Below, piece after piece: positions 52,763-62,052 of a stretch of DNA of 64,000 nucleotides. The number at the start of each line of letters is the position of its first letter. Position 1 is the first letter of the stretch. The stretch spans positions 124,001 through 188,000 of the forward strand of contig NZ_AOHO01000047.1 in the NCBI RefSeq assembly GCF_000342005.1. The letters run 5' to 3'. This DNA comes from Amycolatopsis decaplanina DSM 44594. GTDB lineage: Bacteria > Actinomycetota > Actinomycetes > Mycobacteriales > Pseudonocardiaceae. The notes under the pieces are model-generated. The model was not told the origin of the DNA and did no database searches. It saw nothing but the letters and a program-made list of their open reading frames with translations. Both the position numbers and the translations under genes were made by a program.

Positions 52763-53284
52763 TCAGGACGCCGTGTTCCGCCGCAGCGCGGCCGGTCGCC
52801 ACACCAGGCTCACTCGCGTACCGTGCGCACCGGTGTCGATGGTCATCTGGTCGGTGAGCTCGTCGATCAGGCGCAGGCCACGACCACCGGAAGCAGGCTT
52901 GTTCACGCGCGACCGCGCCGCGGGAATGCCGTCACCGGTATCGGCCACAGTGACCGTGATCGCGTCACCCGCCCAGTCGGCATGAAGCCGGACCCAGCCT
53001 CGCCTGCCGGGGTAGGCATGCACCGCCGTGTTGGCCAGCGCCTCGTACGTGGCGATGGTGATGTCGTACTTGCTGTTCGTGTCGATCGGCAACTCGTCCA
53101 GCCAGCCGCTCAGTCTCCGGCGAAGCAGGGCGACCTCGCCGGGCAGCGCTGGAACGAACTCCTCGAAAGCCGGCCTTACGGCCGTATCGATCGGTGCACC
53201 GAGAACGGTTCCGACCTCCGGACTGGCTACGTCGACGTCGGAGTCGCTCCTCACCATGCTCGGATCTGGAGTATGTCGATACAC
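52763..53284 (-). CDS. RsbW-like anti-sigma factor kinase
   Basis: 173-residue HATPase protein: TYEALANTAVHAY N-box, DTGDGIPAAR, GGRGLRLIDEL. Anti-sigma kinases of this form phosphorylate STAS antagonists. GTG 53284 with AAGGAG six bases before. Together with the two STAS genes at 16-18 kb and the stressosome phosphatases it may form a partner-switching network, but partners cannot be assigned. Confidence 0.87.
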   Translation of the reverse strand: MYRHTPDPSMVRSDSDVDVASPEVGTVLGAPIDTAVRPAFEEFVPALPGEVALLRRRLSGWLDELPIDTNSKYDITIATYEALANTAVHAYPGRRGWVRLHADWAGDAITVTVADTGDGIPAARSRVNKPASGGRGLRLIDELTDQMTIDTGAHGTRVSLVWRPAALRRNTAS

Positions 53285-53545
53285 GATCTACTCCTTCCCT
53301 CATCGCCAGCCCCCAATGGCCACTGGCGTCAAAGCGTTGACTACCCACATTGACCCATTCCTACTCGCGACGCTGTCACGCTGGCCGAAGTTGTTGCCCG
53401 TCAAGGCAAAGTGCTCCCGGCGGATGCGGGAGTGGAGTTCGAGCCTGGCTGGGGGTGAGAGGCGTTCGGTTTCGGTGCCCGGCATGGTGGGAAGGTCGGC
53501 ATTCGCAATGCCGCGTTGTTTCTCTGATGATCTAGGGTTGTTCGC

Positions 53546-54288
53546 ATGTTTTCGATCGCGCAGAGGAGGGCGGTCCGGGACGGTCTTCTCTCCTGGGCGC
53601 GTGATGATGCCCAGGTGAGCGCGGCGGCGTTGGTCGGCTCCGCGGCGACAGGCCGTGAGGACGCGTGGTCGGATATCGATCTGGCGCTGCGTGTCGTGCC
53701 CGCGGCGGAGCCGGAAGAGGTCAGTGCTCGCTGGACCGCCCGGCTCTATGACGAGTACGACGTGGCGCACCATCTCGACGTCGTGGCCGGAGGTGTCCTC
53801 TATCGGGTGTTCCTCCTGACCAGCTCGTTGCAGATCGATATTTCGTTCTGGCCCGATGATCAGTTCCGGGCGACCGAGCCGGGATTCAAGCTCGTGTTCG
53901 GGACGGCGAACACGCCGACGAACCCGGCGAGCCCCGACCCTGATCACCTCGCGGGGATGGGATGGCTGTACGGGCTGCATGCGCGCTCCGCGATCGCACG
54001 GGGCCGTCGCTGGCAGGCCGTGATGATGCTCGACGGTGTGCGTGATCAGATCATCGCGCTCGCCTGTGTCCGTTATGCCTCAATCCACACCATGGCCGGG
54101 AAGCTGACAAACTCCCGCCCGAACTGCTTGACGAGCTCATGCGAGCGCGCGCCCGCACGACGGATGATCACGAACTGCGCCGAGCCAACGAGGTATCCAT
54201 CGGAGCACTCGTCCGGGAGATCGGTCGTCATGACAAGACGCTTGCGCGGCGCCTTGCGATGCCGGCGGAGGCCCTCGCTCGCCCCTGA
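53546..54288 (+). pseudogene. Frameshifted nucleotidyltransferase-domain gene
   Basis: The N-terminal nucleotidyltransferase core is intact: Gly31-Ser32, Asp43 and Asp45 in GSAATGREDAWSDIDL, then LDVVAGGVLYRVFLLTSSLQIDIS. Near 54075 the frame shifts: the natural continuation LNPHHGREADKLPPELLDELMRARARTTDDHELRRANEV lies in the +1 frame and stops at 54286-54288. One missing base could cause it. Sequencing error is possible. Confidence 0.65.
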
Positions 54289-54433
54289 CGCGGAGGGGCA
54301 CCTTGTGCGGCGGGACGTGCGGTGCTCTTTTGACGGTTGATCAGCTGACATCGGTTGCTGCGAGGGGGCCCCAGCGGAGACCGATCCGTCAGTAATGGCC
54401 GGTCGGGGAGGCGGTGACTGTTAGGGTCCGGCC

Positions 54434-54718
54434 ATGCGAGTGTGGTGCTGTGGCCTGGTCGTGGGCGCGGGTGTGCTGCTCGGCGCGTGCGCCGGGGGCG
54501 GATCGGGGGCTGGTCGGGTGGTGCCCGCGACGACCACGCAGGTCCCGGAGACGGTGGCGACCGGCCCGCTGAAGACGTCGACGTCGTCACCGCCGGAGAC
54601 TCCGGTGACCACCACGACCCAGCTGACGCCGGAGACGCCGCGGACCACGACGCATCGCTCCACGACGACCGCCAAGCGCCCGACGACCCCACGTCGCACA
54701 CCCACCCGGAGACGTTGA
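54434..54718 (+). CDS. Thr/Pro-rich lipoprotein
   Basis: 94-residue lipoprotein: signal with lipobox LLGAC and Cys19, then a low-complexity Thr/Pro/Ser-rich tail that ends in Arg-rich residues. It would be on the outer face of the membrane as a spacer or an anchored stalk. No enzyme domain. Confidence 0.5.
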   Translation: MRVWCCGLVVGAGVLLGACAGGGSGAGRVVPATTTQVPETVATGPLKTSTSSPPETPVTTTTQLTPETPRTTTHRSTTTAKRPTTPRRTPTRRR

Positions 54719-54844
54719 CGGCCTTGACCACCGTCCGTCGGCGATCATCGGCGATAGCCGCGGCCGACGACGCGGTCACCGTCGGCCGTCAGAACACGAC
54801 ACGATGGCCACGTCGCGGCAGTTGGCCGCGTTTTTCGCGCAGGC

Positions 54845-55208
54845 TGTGGCGTGGTTGGGTTGGCGGCGGGAGCGGGGTCACCAAAGCGAGCCGGCGCATT
54901 CTTGACTGTCCATAAGAGACACTGATCCCGATCAAAGTGCCCGATTTGTACACTTCGTGCGGGGTCGTGAGTGGTAAAGATCGTTAGAACGCTCTCTATC
55001 ACTCACGACCCCCGTGTGGAACTGGGCGTATGGGCATCAATCGGATATTTTTCCACCGGAAAGTGTCCCATGTGGACACTCGGTACACGGCCGGCCTCGT
55101 TTGCCAGTCCAGAACAGCGCGACGAAGGACTCTATCCAGCTTGAAGTCAGCGAAGAAGGCTTTCACAGCAGGAGGGTCGGTCGCGACACGTTTGCCTTAC
55201 CCTCAAAT
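54845..55208. repeat. MITE-like element copy B
   Basis: 364 bp aligned with copy A (13219-13595) at good but not full identity. It contains the hairpin 54961-54973 / 55000-55012 and ends in CACGTTTGCCTTACCC, the inner part of the right terminal repeat; the left terminal repeat is not recognisable, so this copy looks decayed. It lies in a gene-poor gap. Confidence 0.7.
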
Positions 55209-55976
55209 AGCTCTATATGCCTGTCTTTCACCTCTTTCCACTGGTCATGGCTTGACCCTGTGTACGTCGACCATGTCCGGCAAGACTTGAGGTAAGTGGA
55301 GACAAACTCAATCTCCCAGACGAGCCATCTATGTCGTTGTCGCGCTCGCGCGGCCGCGGCCCCGGACCGGGACGCGTCGTCGGCGGAGGCCTTCCCGCCG
55401 GCGATCTGCTCGACAGTGGATGGTCTCGCGGTCGAGGCGCACAGCGCCCGGGATTGCGGGATGGCCGGGTCGTAGGAACCCGGCTACCGCCCGAACGGAG
55501 CAAGCGCGGTGTCGTCGCGAACACCGGATCGACCGGGCTTCCCCGTCGATGACTCGGCGAGATGCAGGTCGCGCTGTCCGCAAAAGATCTTGGGCTCGAA
55601 GTGAAACTCGTGTGCGGGACGTCTGCGTGACCCGTCCGCGTGAAGAAGAAGATCGAGGACTCTGACCCCCTGGCAACGAGGGGGAGGGGTTGCCAGGGAA
55701 CCAGATTCCTCGAAGTCGTCTTCCGGCCGTTGCCTGTTACAACGGAAGCGACCCCACTGAGGCAGTGTTCGGAAAACGATCGGACGTGGAGCGGGCGGAG
55801 CCTTCAGTGGCTGCGGTAGGGCGAGTTCGATGACCGCCGTGCTAGCCGGCTTTCAACTGCCTTCGTGGCGGGGCTCGGAGTTCCGGTCATCGTGCGCTGG
55901 TCGGGGTCCTTTCATGAGACGATGCCCTGTGCGCGAAAAGGTGCCGTGGTCCGATCGCGCGGTGACAATGTCAGGT
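55209..55976. other. Long gap with a stem-loop
   Basis: 768 bp with no supported gene. CCCTGGCAAC (55668-55677) and GTTGCCAGGG (55689-55698) form a perfect 10-bp stem with a G-rich 11-nt loop. Scattered reading frames have no ribosome site or recognisable sequence. The promoter of the two-component operon should be near 55930-55970. Confidence 0.5.
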
Positions 55977-56648
55977 ATGGACAGCGACGGGACGCCGGTC
56001 AGGTTGCTGCTGGTCGAGGACGAGCCCGAACTGCGCGGGATGCTCACCGGCCTGTTCACCGAGGAGGGATATCTCGTCGACGTGGCCGCGGACGGGCAGC
56101 GTGGCCTGCACTACGGGCTCTCCCGCGGTTACGACGTGATCGTGCTCGATCGGCGTCTACCCGCCATCGAAGGCCTCGACCTGCTCTCCCGTTGGCGTGG
56201 GCGGGGCGTGACCACGCCAGTCCTGGTGCTCTCGGCCTTGGGCAATCCCGCCGACAGGGTCGCCGGCCTCGACGCCGGAGCGGAGGACTACCTCGCCAAG
56301 CCGTTCCATCTTGAGGAGCTGCTGGCCAGGTTGCGGGCATTGCGTCGCCGTCACCTCGATGCCGCCCGCGGGCTGCCGGTGCCCGGCGGTTCGCTCGACA
56401 TCGACAGCAGGGAGGTCATGATCGACGGAGGGGTGGTGTCGCTGTCCGAGCGCGAATGCGCGCTGCTGGTCACCCTGGCCGCGCGCCCGGCTCAGGTGTT
56501 CACCCGCGCCGACCTGCGGGCGCTTGTCTTCGACGACGCAGGGCCGGAGGTGGTCGAGAGTTACGTGCACTACCTGCGCCGCAAGCTCGGGCCGGACGTC
56601 GTGGCGACGGTGCGCGGGCGCGGGTATCGGCTTGGCCGGATCCGATGA
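55977..56648 (+). CDS. OmpR-family response regulator
   Basis: 223-residue DNA-binding response regulator. Receiver domain with Glu14-Asp15, phospho-acceptor Asp58 and Lys108; winged-helix domain in about 125-220 (LSERECALLVTLAARPAQVFTRADLRALVFDD). ATG 55977 is chosen, ATG 55968 is also in frame. The kinase gene overlaps by 4 nt. Confidence 0.92.
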   Translation: MDSDGTPVRLLLVEDEPELRGMLTGLFTEEGYLVDVAADGQRGLHYGLSRGYDVIVLDRRLPAIEGLDLLSRWRGRGVTTPVLVLSALGNPADRVAGLDAGAEDYLAKPFHLEELLARLRALRRRHLDAARGLPVPGGSLDIDSREVMIDGGVVSLSERECALLVTLAARPAQVFTRADLRALVFDDAGPEVVESYVHYLRRKLGPDVVATVRGRGYRLGRIR

Positions 56649-57856
56649 GTTCCGCCGACGTGGCTTCGTTGCGTCGCACGGCGTTACGTGTCGGAGTGCA
56701 GACCGCGGTGGCTGTCACGGTGACTGTGCTCGTTCTCTGCGGCATCGCGCTGTTGGTCATGTTGAGCGGGCAGCACGACGACGACGCCGCCGTGATCGCC
56801 GGGGCGATCGCCAGTGCGGACGATGTCACCGATCCACCTGCCGGGACCTGGGTGGTGATGCTGCGCCAGGGCGTGGTGGAAGCCAGTCCGGGACTTCCGG
56901 CGGGTGCGTCCGACGAAGCCGTGTTGCGGCGCAGCGCCGAGGATCGGTCCGCGGTGACCGAAGACCGCGTCGCGGGTGACCGGGAGTATCGCGTGCGCAC
57001 CGAGCCGCGAGACGGTGGCGCGCTCCAGGTGGTCCTCGACCTCGGCCGCGACCACGTTCAGCGCACCCGGCTGATCGAGTCACTCGTGCTCGTCGGTGCT
57101 GTCGGTCTGCTCCCCGCGGCCGGTATCGGCGCGTGGTTGGGACGCCGCGCCATGATGCCCATGGCGAACGCACTCGCCCTGCAACGTCGATTCGTCGCCG
57201 ACGCGGGACACGAACTGCGCACCCCGGTCACCCTGCTCAGTACCCGGGCCCAGCTGATCCAGCGAGCCCTGCTCCGCAGGGCCGACGTGTCGTCCGATGT
57301 GGACAAGCTCGTCCGCGACGCCGACCAGCTCGCCGCCATCCTCGAAGACCTGCTCCTGGCCGCGGACCCCAGGGGACAAGCGACACACGAACCTGTCGAT
57401 CTCCGCGGCGTCGTCGAACGAGTTGTCGAGACGGCCCGAAGCGAGACCCGCGTCCCCATCACCTTCGTCCCCCACGAGCGGGTCGGGGTGCTCGGATCCG
57501 CCGCCGGTCTCACCCGTGCCGTGACGGCGCTGCTCGACAACGCCGTCCGGCACGCGGATACCGGCGTTGTCGTGACCTTGCGTGTCGATCTCGCGGAGGC
57601 GGAGCTCGACGTCACCGACGACGGGCCCGGTATCGCTCTCGAAGCCCTGCCTCGCCTCTTCGACCGGTTCGCCACCACACGTACCGAACGCGCCGAAGGT
57701 GGCCGCAGGCAGTACGGGCTGGGTCTTGCGCTGGTCAGCGAGATCGCCGCCCGCCACGGTGGGACCATCACCGCGGTCACGTCGGATGAGGGCGCCCGTT
57801 TCCGGCTGAGGCTTCCCGCTCTCCCAGGGAACTCCCAGAATTCGGCGACATCCTGA
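56645..57856 (+). CDS. Sensor histidine kinase
   Basis: 403-residue membrane kinase: two TM helices (about 20-40 and 143-165) enclose a short extracytoplasmic domain. HisKA with His189 in DAGHELRTP; HATPase with LLDNAVRHA, DDGPGI and GGRRQYGLGLALV. Pairs with the response regulator. No HAMP is obvious. Signal unknown. Confidence 0.92.
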   Translation: MSSADVASLRRTALRVGVQTAVAVTVTVLVLCGIALLVMLSGQHDDDAAVIAGAIASADDVTDPPAGTWVVMLRQGVVEASPGLPAGASDEAVLRRSAEDRSAVTEDRVAGDREYRVRTEPRDGGALQVVLDLGRDHVQRTRLIESLVLVGAVGLLPAAGIGAWLGRRAMMPMANALALQRRFVADAGHELRTPVTLLSTRAQLIQRALLRRADVSSDVDKLVRDADQLAAILEDLLLAADPRGQATHEPVDLRGVVERVVETARSETRVPITFVPHERVGVLGSAAGLTRAVTALLDNAVRHADTGVVVTLRVDLAEAELDVTDDGPGIALEALPRLFDRFATTRTERAEGGRRQYGLGLALVSEIAARHGGTITAVTSDEGARFRLRLPALPGNSQNSATS

Positions 57857-57890
57857 TCAGGCCCGCGAACCACCGATCCGGAAGGCCGCC

Positions 57891-58397
57891 GTGCCCCCCT
57901 TCGTCTCCGGACTGCCCTTGCATGTCCTGGTCGTCCATGCCGTAGTCGTCCTCGTTCCGTTGGCGGTACTGGCCACGATCGTGATCGCCATCTGGCCTGC
58001 TGCTCGACAGCGGGCCGGGTGGCCGGCGGTCGGGTTGACCGCGGCTGCCACCGTGTGCGTCCCCATCGCCGCCGACAGCGGAGAAGACCTGCGCGATCGG
58101 CTGGCACCGACCGCACTCATCAGCGAACATGCCCAGCTCGGAGACCAGTTGCTGATCTTCGTGGTGGGCCTGCTGGTGGTCTCGACCGCGTTGGTCTGGT
58201 TCGATCATCGGCGTCGCCGGGAGCAGCCAGGTACCTCGCGCGTTCCTCGTAAACCGGTCGTCATCTCACTGGCTGTGCTGACCGTGGCGGCCGCCGTGCT
58301 GTCCGCGGTCCAGGTCGTCCGAATCGGTGACTCCGGGGCGCGCGCAGCCTGGTCCGATCGGCAGTACGAGACTCCGCGAGCGGGGTCCCGCGGATGA
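57891..58397 (+). CDS. DUF2231 membrane protein
   Basis: 168-residue protein with four hydrophobic helices (about 10-33, 43-60, 85-105, 125-143), starting MPPFVSGLPLHVLVVHAVVVLVPLAVLA, typical of DUF2231. Function unknown. It overlaps the PAP2 phosphatase gene by 4 nt; both follow the kinase gene by 34 bp and may be in the same operon. Confidence 0.82.
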   Translation: MPPFVSGLPLHVLVVHAVVVLVPLAVLATIVIAIWPAARQRAGWPAVGLTAAATVCVPIAADSGEDLRDRLAPTALISEHAQLGDQLLIFVVGLLVVSTALVWFDHRRRREQPGTSRVPRKPVVISLAVLTVAAAVLSAVQVVRIGDSGARAAWSDRQYETPRAGSRG

Positions 58398-59098
58398 GCG
58401 GGGGCGACGATGGGCTGTATCGGGCGGTGACCGGTTTCGCCGCGTCGGTCCCGTGGCTCGCCGGTCCTGCTGTGGCTGTCACCGAGTACGGCCTGTTCCT
58501 GGTGGTCCCGGCGATCGTGGCGATGCTGTGGTGGGCCAGATCGCGAGGACCGAGGGCGCTCGCGAGCGCCCTCTGGGTGCCGTGCTCCGTGGCTCTCGCT
58601 TTCGGTGTCGACTCGGTGATCAAAGCACTGGTCGCCGAACCGCGGCCGTGCTGGGCGGTAACCGGGGTGCGTCCGCTGCTGCCTTGTGACCCGCCTGCCG
58701 ACTTTTCCTTTCCCAGCAACCACACGGCCATCGTCGCCGCCTTCGCGGCGGCGGTATTTCTGGTACGACGCCGATGGGCGATCCCCGCCGGCATCTTCGC
58801 CTTGCTGATCGGCCTCTCCCGCGTCTATGTGGGGGCGCACTATCCGCACGACGTATTGGCGGGGCTGGTAGTCGGCGCGGGCGTGGGGATGTCCGGGGTC
58901 CTCGCGCGGTCGTCGACAACCCGCTTCATCTCGCGTCATGTCCCGCGGTCAGGGCGACAGCACGCTGACAAGGTCAGACCCAGCGAGTTCAAAGAGTCAC
59001 GGATGACACTGGGCCGTCAGATGAGGAGAGGACGACGGCTTCACGGTTCTGGCTGGAGCCGGACTGACCACGGGTCACCCACGACTTCATCACACTGA
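58394..59098 (+). CDS. PAP2-superfamily lipid phosphatase
   Basis: 234-residue membrane phosphatase. All three motifs are present: Lys77...Arg84-Pro85, Pro107-Ser-Asn-His110, and Ser142-Arg143...His149...Asp153. Residues beyond about 175 form a basic tail. Probably a phosphatidate or polyprenyl-diphosphate phosphatase in the membrane. Coupled to the DUF2231 gene. Confidence 0.88.
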   Translation: MSGGDDGLYRAVTGFAASVPWLAGPAVAVTEYGLFLVVPAIVAMLWWARSRGPRALASALWVPCSVALAFGVDSVIKALVAEPRPCWAVTGVRPLLPCDPPADFSFPSNHTAIVAAFAAAVFLVRRRWAIPAGIFALLIGLSRVYVGAHYPHDVLAGLVVGAGVGMSGVLARSSTTRFISRHVPRSGRQHADKVRPSEFKESRMTLGRQMRRGRRLHGSGWSRTDHGSPTTSSH

Positions 59099-59399
59099 CC
59101 CCCTTCGCCGACGACACCGAGGTGTCACCTCTCGCGCGTCACACCGTCCCGAATAGGCGGTCACCGCGGACCTGGTGGCGCAGCTGGCGTTCCGTGCGAT
59201 CCCTCAACCGCTCCGGCCTCGACATCCCCAGCGACACCGACCTCGACACCCTGATCGCACAACTGCGCGCAGGGTCGCCCGAACCGGTGGTGGGCGAGCC
59301 CGGACCCGGCCGGACCGTGTCCTGGCGGACGAGGCCTGCGGTGTTCTGGCGTCTGCAGGGAGCAGTCGCTCGCGCTGAGTAGAAACAACGAGGCTGACC

Positions 59400-59790
59400 A
59401 GCCGAAACGACAAGGACTTCGCCAGCAGACTCCGCATCCTCGGCGACGTGCTCAATGGCCGCCAGGCCGTGCTCGACGGCGAGATCGTCGCGCTCGACGA
59501 CCACAGCCGCCCGACTTCGGGCTCTTGCAGAACTACGCCGGCGGTGGCGATGTGGCCGTGGAGTACTTCGTCCTCGACGTCCTGCTGCTGGATGAACCCT
59601 ATGAGCAGCGGCGGACGGTGCTGGAGGCGATCGAGCCGCCGGGCAAGAACCTCGTCGCGATCACCCCGTCCTACAGTCACGCCGATCTCTCGGCGACCGG
59701 CATAAGCCCGCACGATCTGCTCGACGTCGCGAAGGACCGCGGGCTCGAAGACCTGGTCGTGAAAGCGATGCGGCCGAAGTACACGCGGCG
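59400..59790 (+). pseudogene. Remnant of a LigD-type ATP-dependent DNA ligase
   Basis: RNDKDFASRLRILGDVLNGRQAVLDGEIVALDDHSRP continues, after a frameshift at about 59515, as DFGLLQNYAGGGDVAVEYFVLDVLLLDEPYEQRRTVLEAI ... RGLEDLVVKA. These are ligase motifs around the DGE and VVK segments. The lysine nucleophile part is missing at the left and the rest is cut at the chrA remnant. Confidence 0.7.
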
Positions 59791-60033
59791 GCCGTTGAGC
59801 AGTCAGCCCACGTAGATCGCCAGATGCTGGGCCTGGGGGTCGGGTGGCAGCATGCGGTAGTTCAGCGCGTGCAGGAACCGCTGCTGGCCGATCCGGCGTT
59901 TCTCTTCGACGAGGACGCGCTGCATGACCGCGATCTGCCCGGCCAGGCCGCCGAAGGTCTGCAGGGAGGTCAGGAACCATGCCCAGGTCGCGGTGAGGCG
60001 CGGGATGAGATCCCGTTTCGTGGTTTCGGGCAC
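59783..60033 (-). pseudogene. chrA: Truncated chromate transporter ChrA with nonsense codon
   Basis: FGGLAGQIAVMQRVLVEEKRRIGQQRFLHALNYRMLPP is the ChrA N-terminal region. After AIYVG a TGA replaces the expected Trp (…IYVGWLLNG), and the rest of the gene is lost at the junction with the LigD remnant. GTG start with AGGAA upstream. The transporter cannot be made. Confidence 0.7.
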
Positions 60034-60076
60034 CGGTGAGTTTTCCTCTCTGCGCGCACGACGGAACCCGAGTAAT

Positions 60077-60098
60077 GTAACCGTGGTTGCACCGTTAC
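60077..60098. promoter_or_regulatory. GTAACCGTG-GTTG-CACCGTTAC palindrome, candidate operator
   Basis: 9-bp arms, 8 of 9 matched, in the gap between divergent chrA remnant and the membrane protein gene. It overlaps the region where a promoter for the plus-strand operon is expected. GTAAC/GTTAC half-sites also occur at the ChrB-N promoter (28228-28245), in reverse orientation. Confidence 0.5.
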
Positions 60099-60113
60099 CG
60101 GGAGGTGTTCCAC

Positions 60114-60482
60114 ATGCTGGCCTGGTCGACCGTCACCTATGGCGCCGTGCTGTCGGTGATCCTGGTGGCAGTGCTGGTCGCTCTGCTGGTGCGTCCTCGC
60201 CGGCCGCTGGTGATCGCCACCGCCGCGCTCGCGGCCGGGGTCGGCCCGGCGGCCTGGAACGCGATTCTGAATGCCGTGCACGCTCCCGGTTTCTTCACCG
60301 ACGCCCCGATCGCGGTGTTCCCGGTCAGCTGGCAGGACACCGGCAGCGGCGTGTTCGCCTTGGCGGTCGCCGTGCTGGCGCTCGGATTCGGGCCGCTGGC
60401 CAGGGAATCAGGGCGACGGGTCGCCCTGACCTCGCTCCTGGCGGCGGTCGCGGCACTGGTCGTGGACGTCTACCTGTACTGA
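60114..60482 (+). CDS. Four-helix membrane protein of the chromate-type operon
   Basis: 122-residue protein with four hydrophobic helices, no named family recognised. GGAGG lies eight bases before ATG 60114. It is the first gene of the operon with the DUF1259 lipoprotein and the split ChrB genes. Function unknown. Confidence 0.65.
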   Translation: MLAWSTVTYGAVLSVILVAVLVALLVRPRRPLVIATAALAAGVGPAAWNAILNAVHAPGFFTDAPIAVFPVSWQDTGSGVFALAVAVLALGFGPLARESGRRVALTSLLAAVAALVVDVYLY

Positions 60483-60537
60483 CCCCGCCGTTGCCCGGCA
60501 GTACGCGGGGATCGACGAGCCGAAGAAAGGAATGATC

Positions 60538-61518
60538 GTGGTGGCCCGACATCGCGTTGTTGTGCGGATGTTCGCTGGAGTAAGCGCGCTCGTGTTGCTG
60601 GCCGGGTGTGGTGCCGGCCGGGGGAGTGCCGGCGCTGGTCCGGAGGCTGACGAGCATGGCCAGCACCCCCGGTGGATCGAGCCGGTGAAGACGACCGAGG
60701 CGGACTGGAAGGGCGTGGCCGACGCGCTGGGCCGCTCGGGCAAGCTGTCCGGGGAGACGGTGTATCGGGTGGGGTTCCCACGCCGGGACCTGCCAGTGGT
60801 GTCGAAGGGCGTGCGGATCAAGGCCGGGTTCGCCCTCGGCTCCTATGCGGCGTTCGTCCGCTACCGCGACGGCAAGACGATGGTGATGGGTGACCTGGTG
60901 ATCACCGAGGACGAGCTGCCCCGCGTGACGGATGTGCTGCAGCGCAACGGGATTTCCCAGACCGCGGTGCACAAGCATCTGCTGGCGCACGAGCCGCAGG
61001 TGTGGTGGTGTCACATTCACGCCGAGGGCACCGACCCCGTGGCGATCGCGCAGGGGATCAAGGCCGCGTTGGACGTCACCACCACCCCACCGGCCGTTGA
61101 TCCGACGCCCCCGCCGCCGCTGGATCTGGACACCGCCGGGATCGACGCCGCGTTGGGCGCGAAGGGCACCAACGACGGCGGTATTTACAAGTTCTCCTTC
61201 GCCTGCGGGGAAACCGTGACCTCCCACCGGCGGGTTCTTTTGCCCGCGATGGGGGTGAACACCGCGCTGAACTTCCAGCCCGTCGGTGGCGGCAGGGCCG
61301 CGATCAACGGTGACTTCGTGATGACCGAGCACGAGGTCCAGAATGTGATCAAGGCGTTGCGCGCGGGTGGGATCGAGATCGTGGAACTCCACCATCACGC
61401 GCTGGATGACCGGCCGCGGTTGTTCTACATGCACTTCTGGGCCGTCGACGACGGCGTGAAGTTGGCCAAGGCGCTCCGGGGCGCGGTGGACGCCCACAAC
61501 GTCCACCCCGCGAGCTGA
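60538..61518 (+). CDS. LppY/LpqO-type DUF1259 lipoprotein
   Basis: 326-residue lipoprotein: signal with lipobox LLAGC, Cys24. Two DUF1259 repeats with HKHLLAHEPQVWWCHIHAEG and LHHHALDDRPRLFYMHFWA. AAAGGA precedes GTG 60538; ATG 60532 is in frame. Surface-anchored, role unknown; the family often occurs beside chr genes. Confidence 0.82.
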   Translation: MVARHRVVVRMFAGVSALVLLAGCGAGRGSAGAGPEADEHGQHPRWIEPVKTTEADWKGVADALGRSGKLSGETVYRVGFPRRDLPVVSKGVRIKAGFALGSYAAFVRYRDGKTMVMGDLVITEDELPRVTDVLQRNGISQTAVHKHLLAHEPQVWWCHIHAEGTDPVAIAQGIKAALDVTTTPPAVDPTPPPPLDLDTAGIDAALGAKGTNDGGIYKFSFACGETVTSHRRVLLPAMGVNTALNFQPVGGGRAAINGDFVMTEHEVQNVIKALRAGGIEIVELHHHALDDRPRLFYMHFWAVDDGVKLAKALRGAVDAHNVHPAS

Positions 61519-61548
61519 CCGGCGCCATACCAGAGCGAGACTGAGTAG

Positions 61549-62052
61549 GTGAGCAGCGCGACGTCCAGCCGATCGAACACACCGGGCCAGTGGGTGCTGC
61601 TTTCGTATCGGATGCCCCGTGAGCCCTCCACGCCCCGGATCACGGTGTGGCGCAAGCTCAAACGGCTGGGCGTCGCCCAGCTCGGCGACGGACTGGTCGC
61701 TCTTCCCGCCGACGCCCGCACCCGCGAGCACCTGGACTGGATCGCCGACGAGATCCTCGAAGCCGGCGGCTCCGCCATGGTGTGGCTCGCCCAGCCGACC
61801 GGAGCGGGTCAGGAACGGCAGCTCGCCCAGGCGATGGCCGATGCCCGCGCCACCGAATACACCGCCGTGCTCACCGAAGCCGAGCAGGCCAAGACGGCGC
61901 CCGAACCGGAACGGCTGCGCGTCATGCGGCGGCTGCGCGCCGAACTCCGCCGCATTCACCGCCGCGACTACTTCCCGCCCCCGCAACGCACGTCCGCCGA
62001 GCACGCCGTCAGCGCACTCCACCCCGACCACGTCACCGAGGAGACCGCATGA
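61549..62052 (+). CDS. chrB: ChrB N-terminal-domain protein
   Basis: 167-residue protein, PaaX-like N-terminal ChrB domain: WVLLSYRMPREPSTPRITVWRKLKRLGVAQLGDGLVALPA. Probably the chromate-sensing regulator. It overlaps the C-terminal chrB gene (ATGA), so the usual fused protein is split into two coupled genes. GTG start. Confidence 0.8.
   Translation: MSSATSSRSNTPGQWVLLSYRMPREPSTPRITVWRKLKRLGVAQLGDGLVALPADARTREHLDWIADEILEAGGSAMVWLAQPTGAGQERQLAQAMADARATEYTAVLTEAEQAKTAPEPERLRVMRRLRAELRRIHRRDYFPPPQRTSAEHAVSALHPDHVTEETA

Noticed and set aside
59122..59382. 86-residue plus-strand frame before the LigD remnant
   Set aside because: The first part is basic and unlike protein, there is no ribosome site, and an overlapping frame is equally open. 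It may be a remnant.
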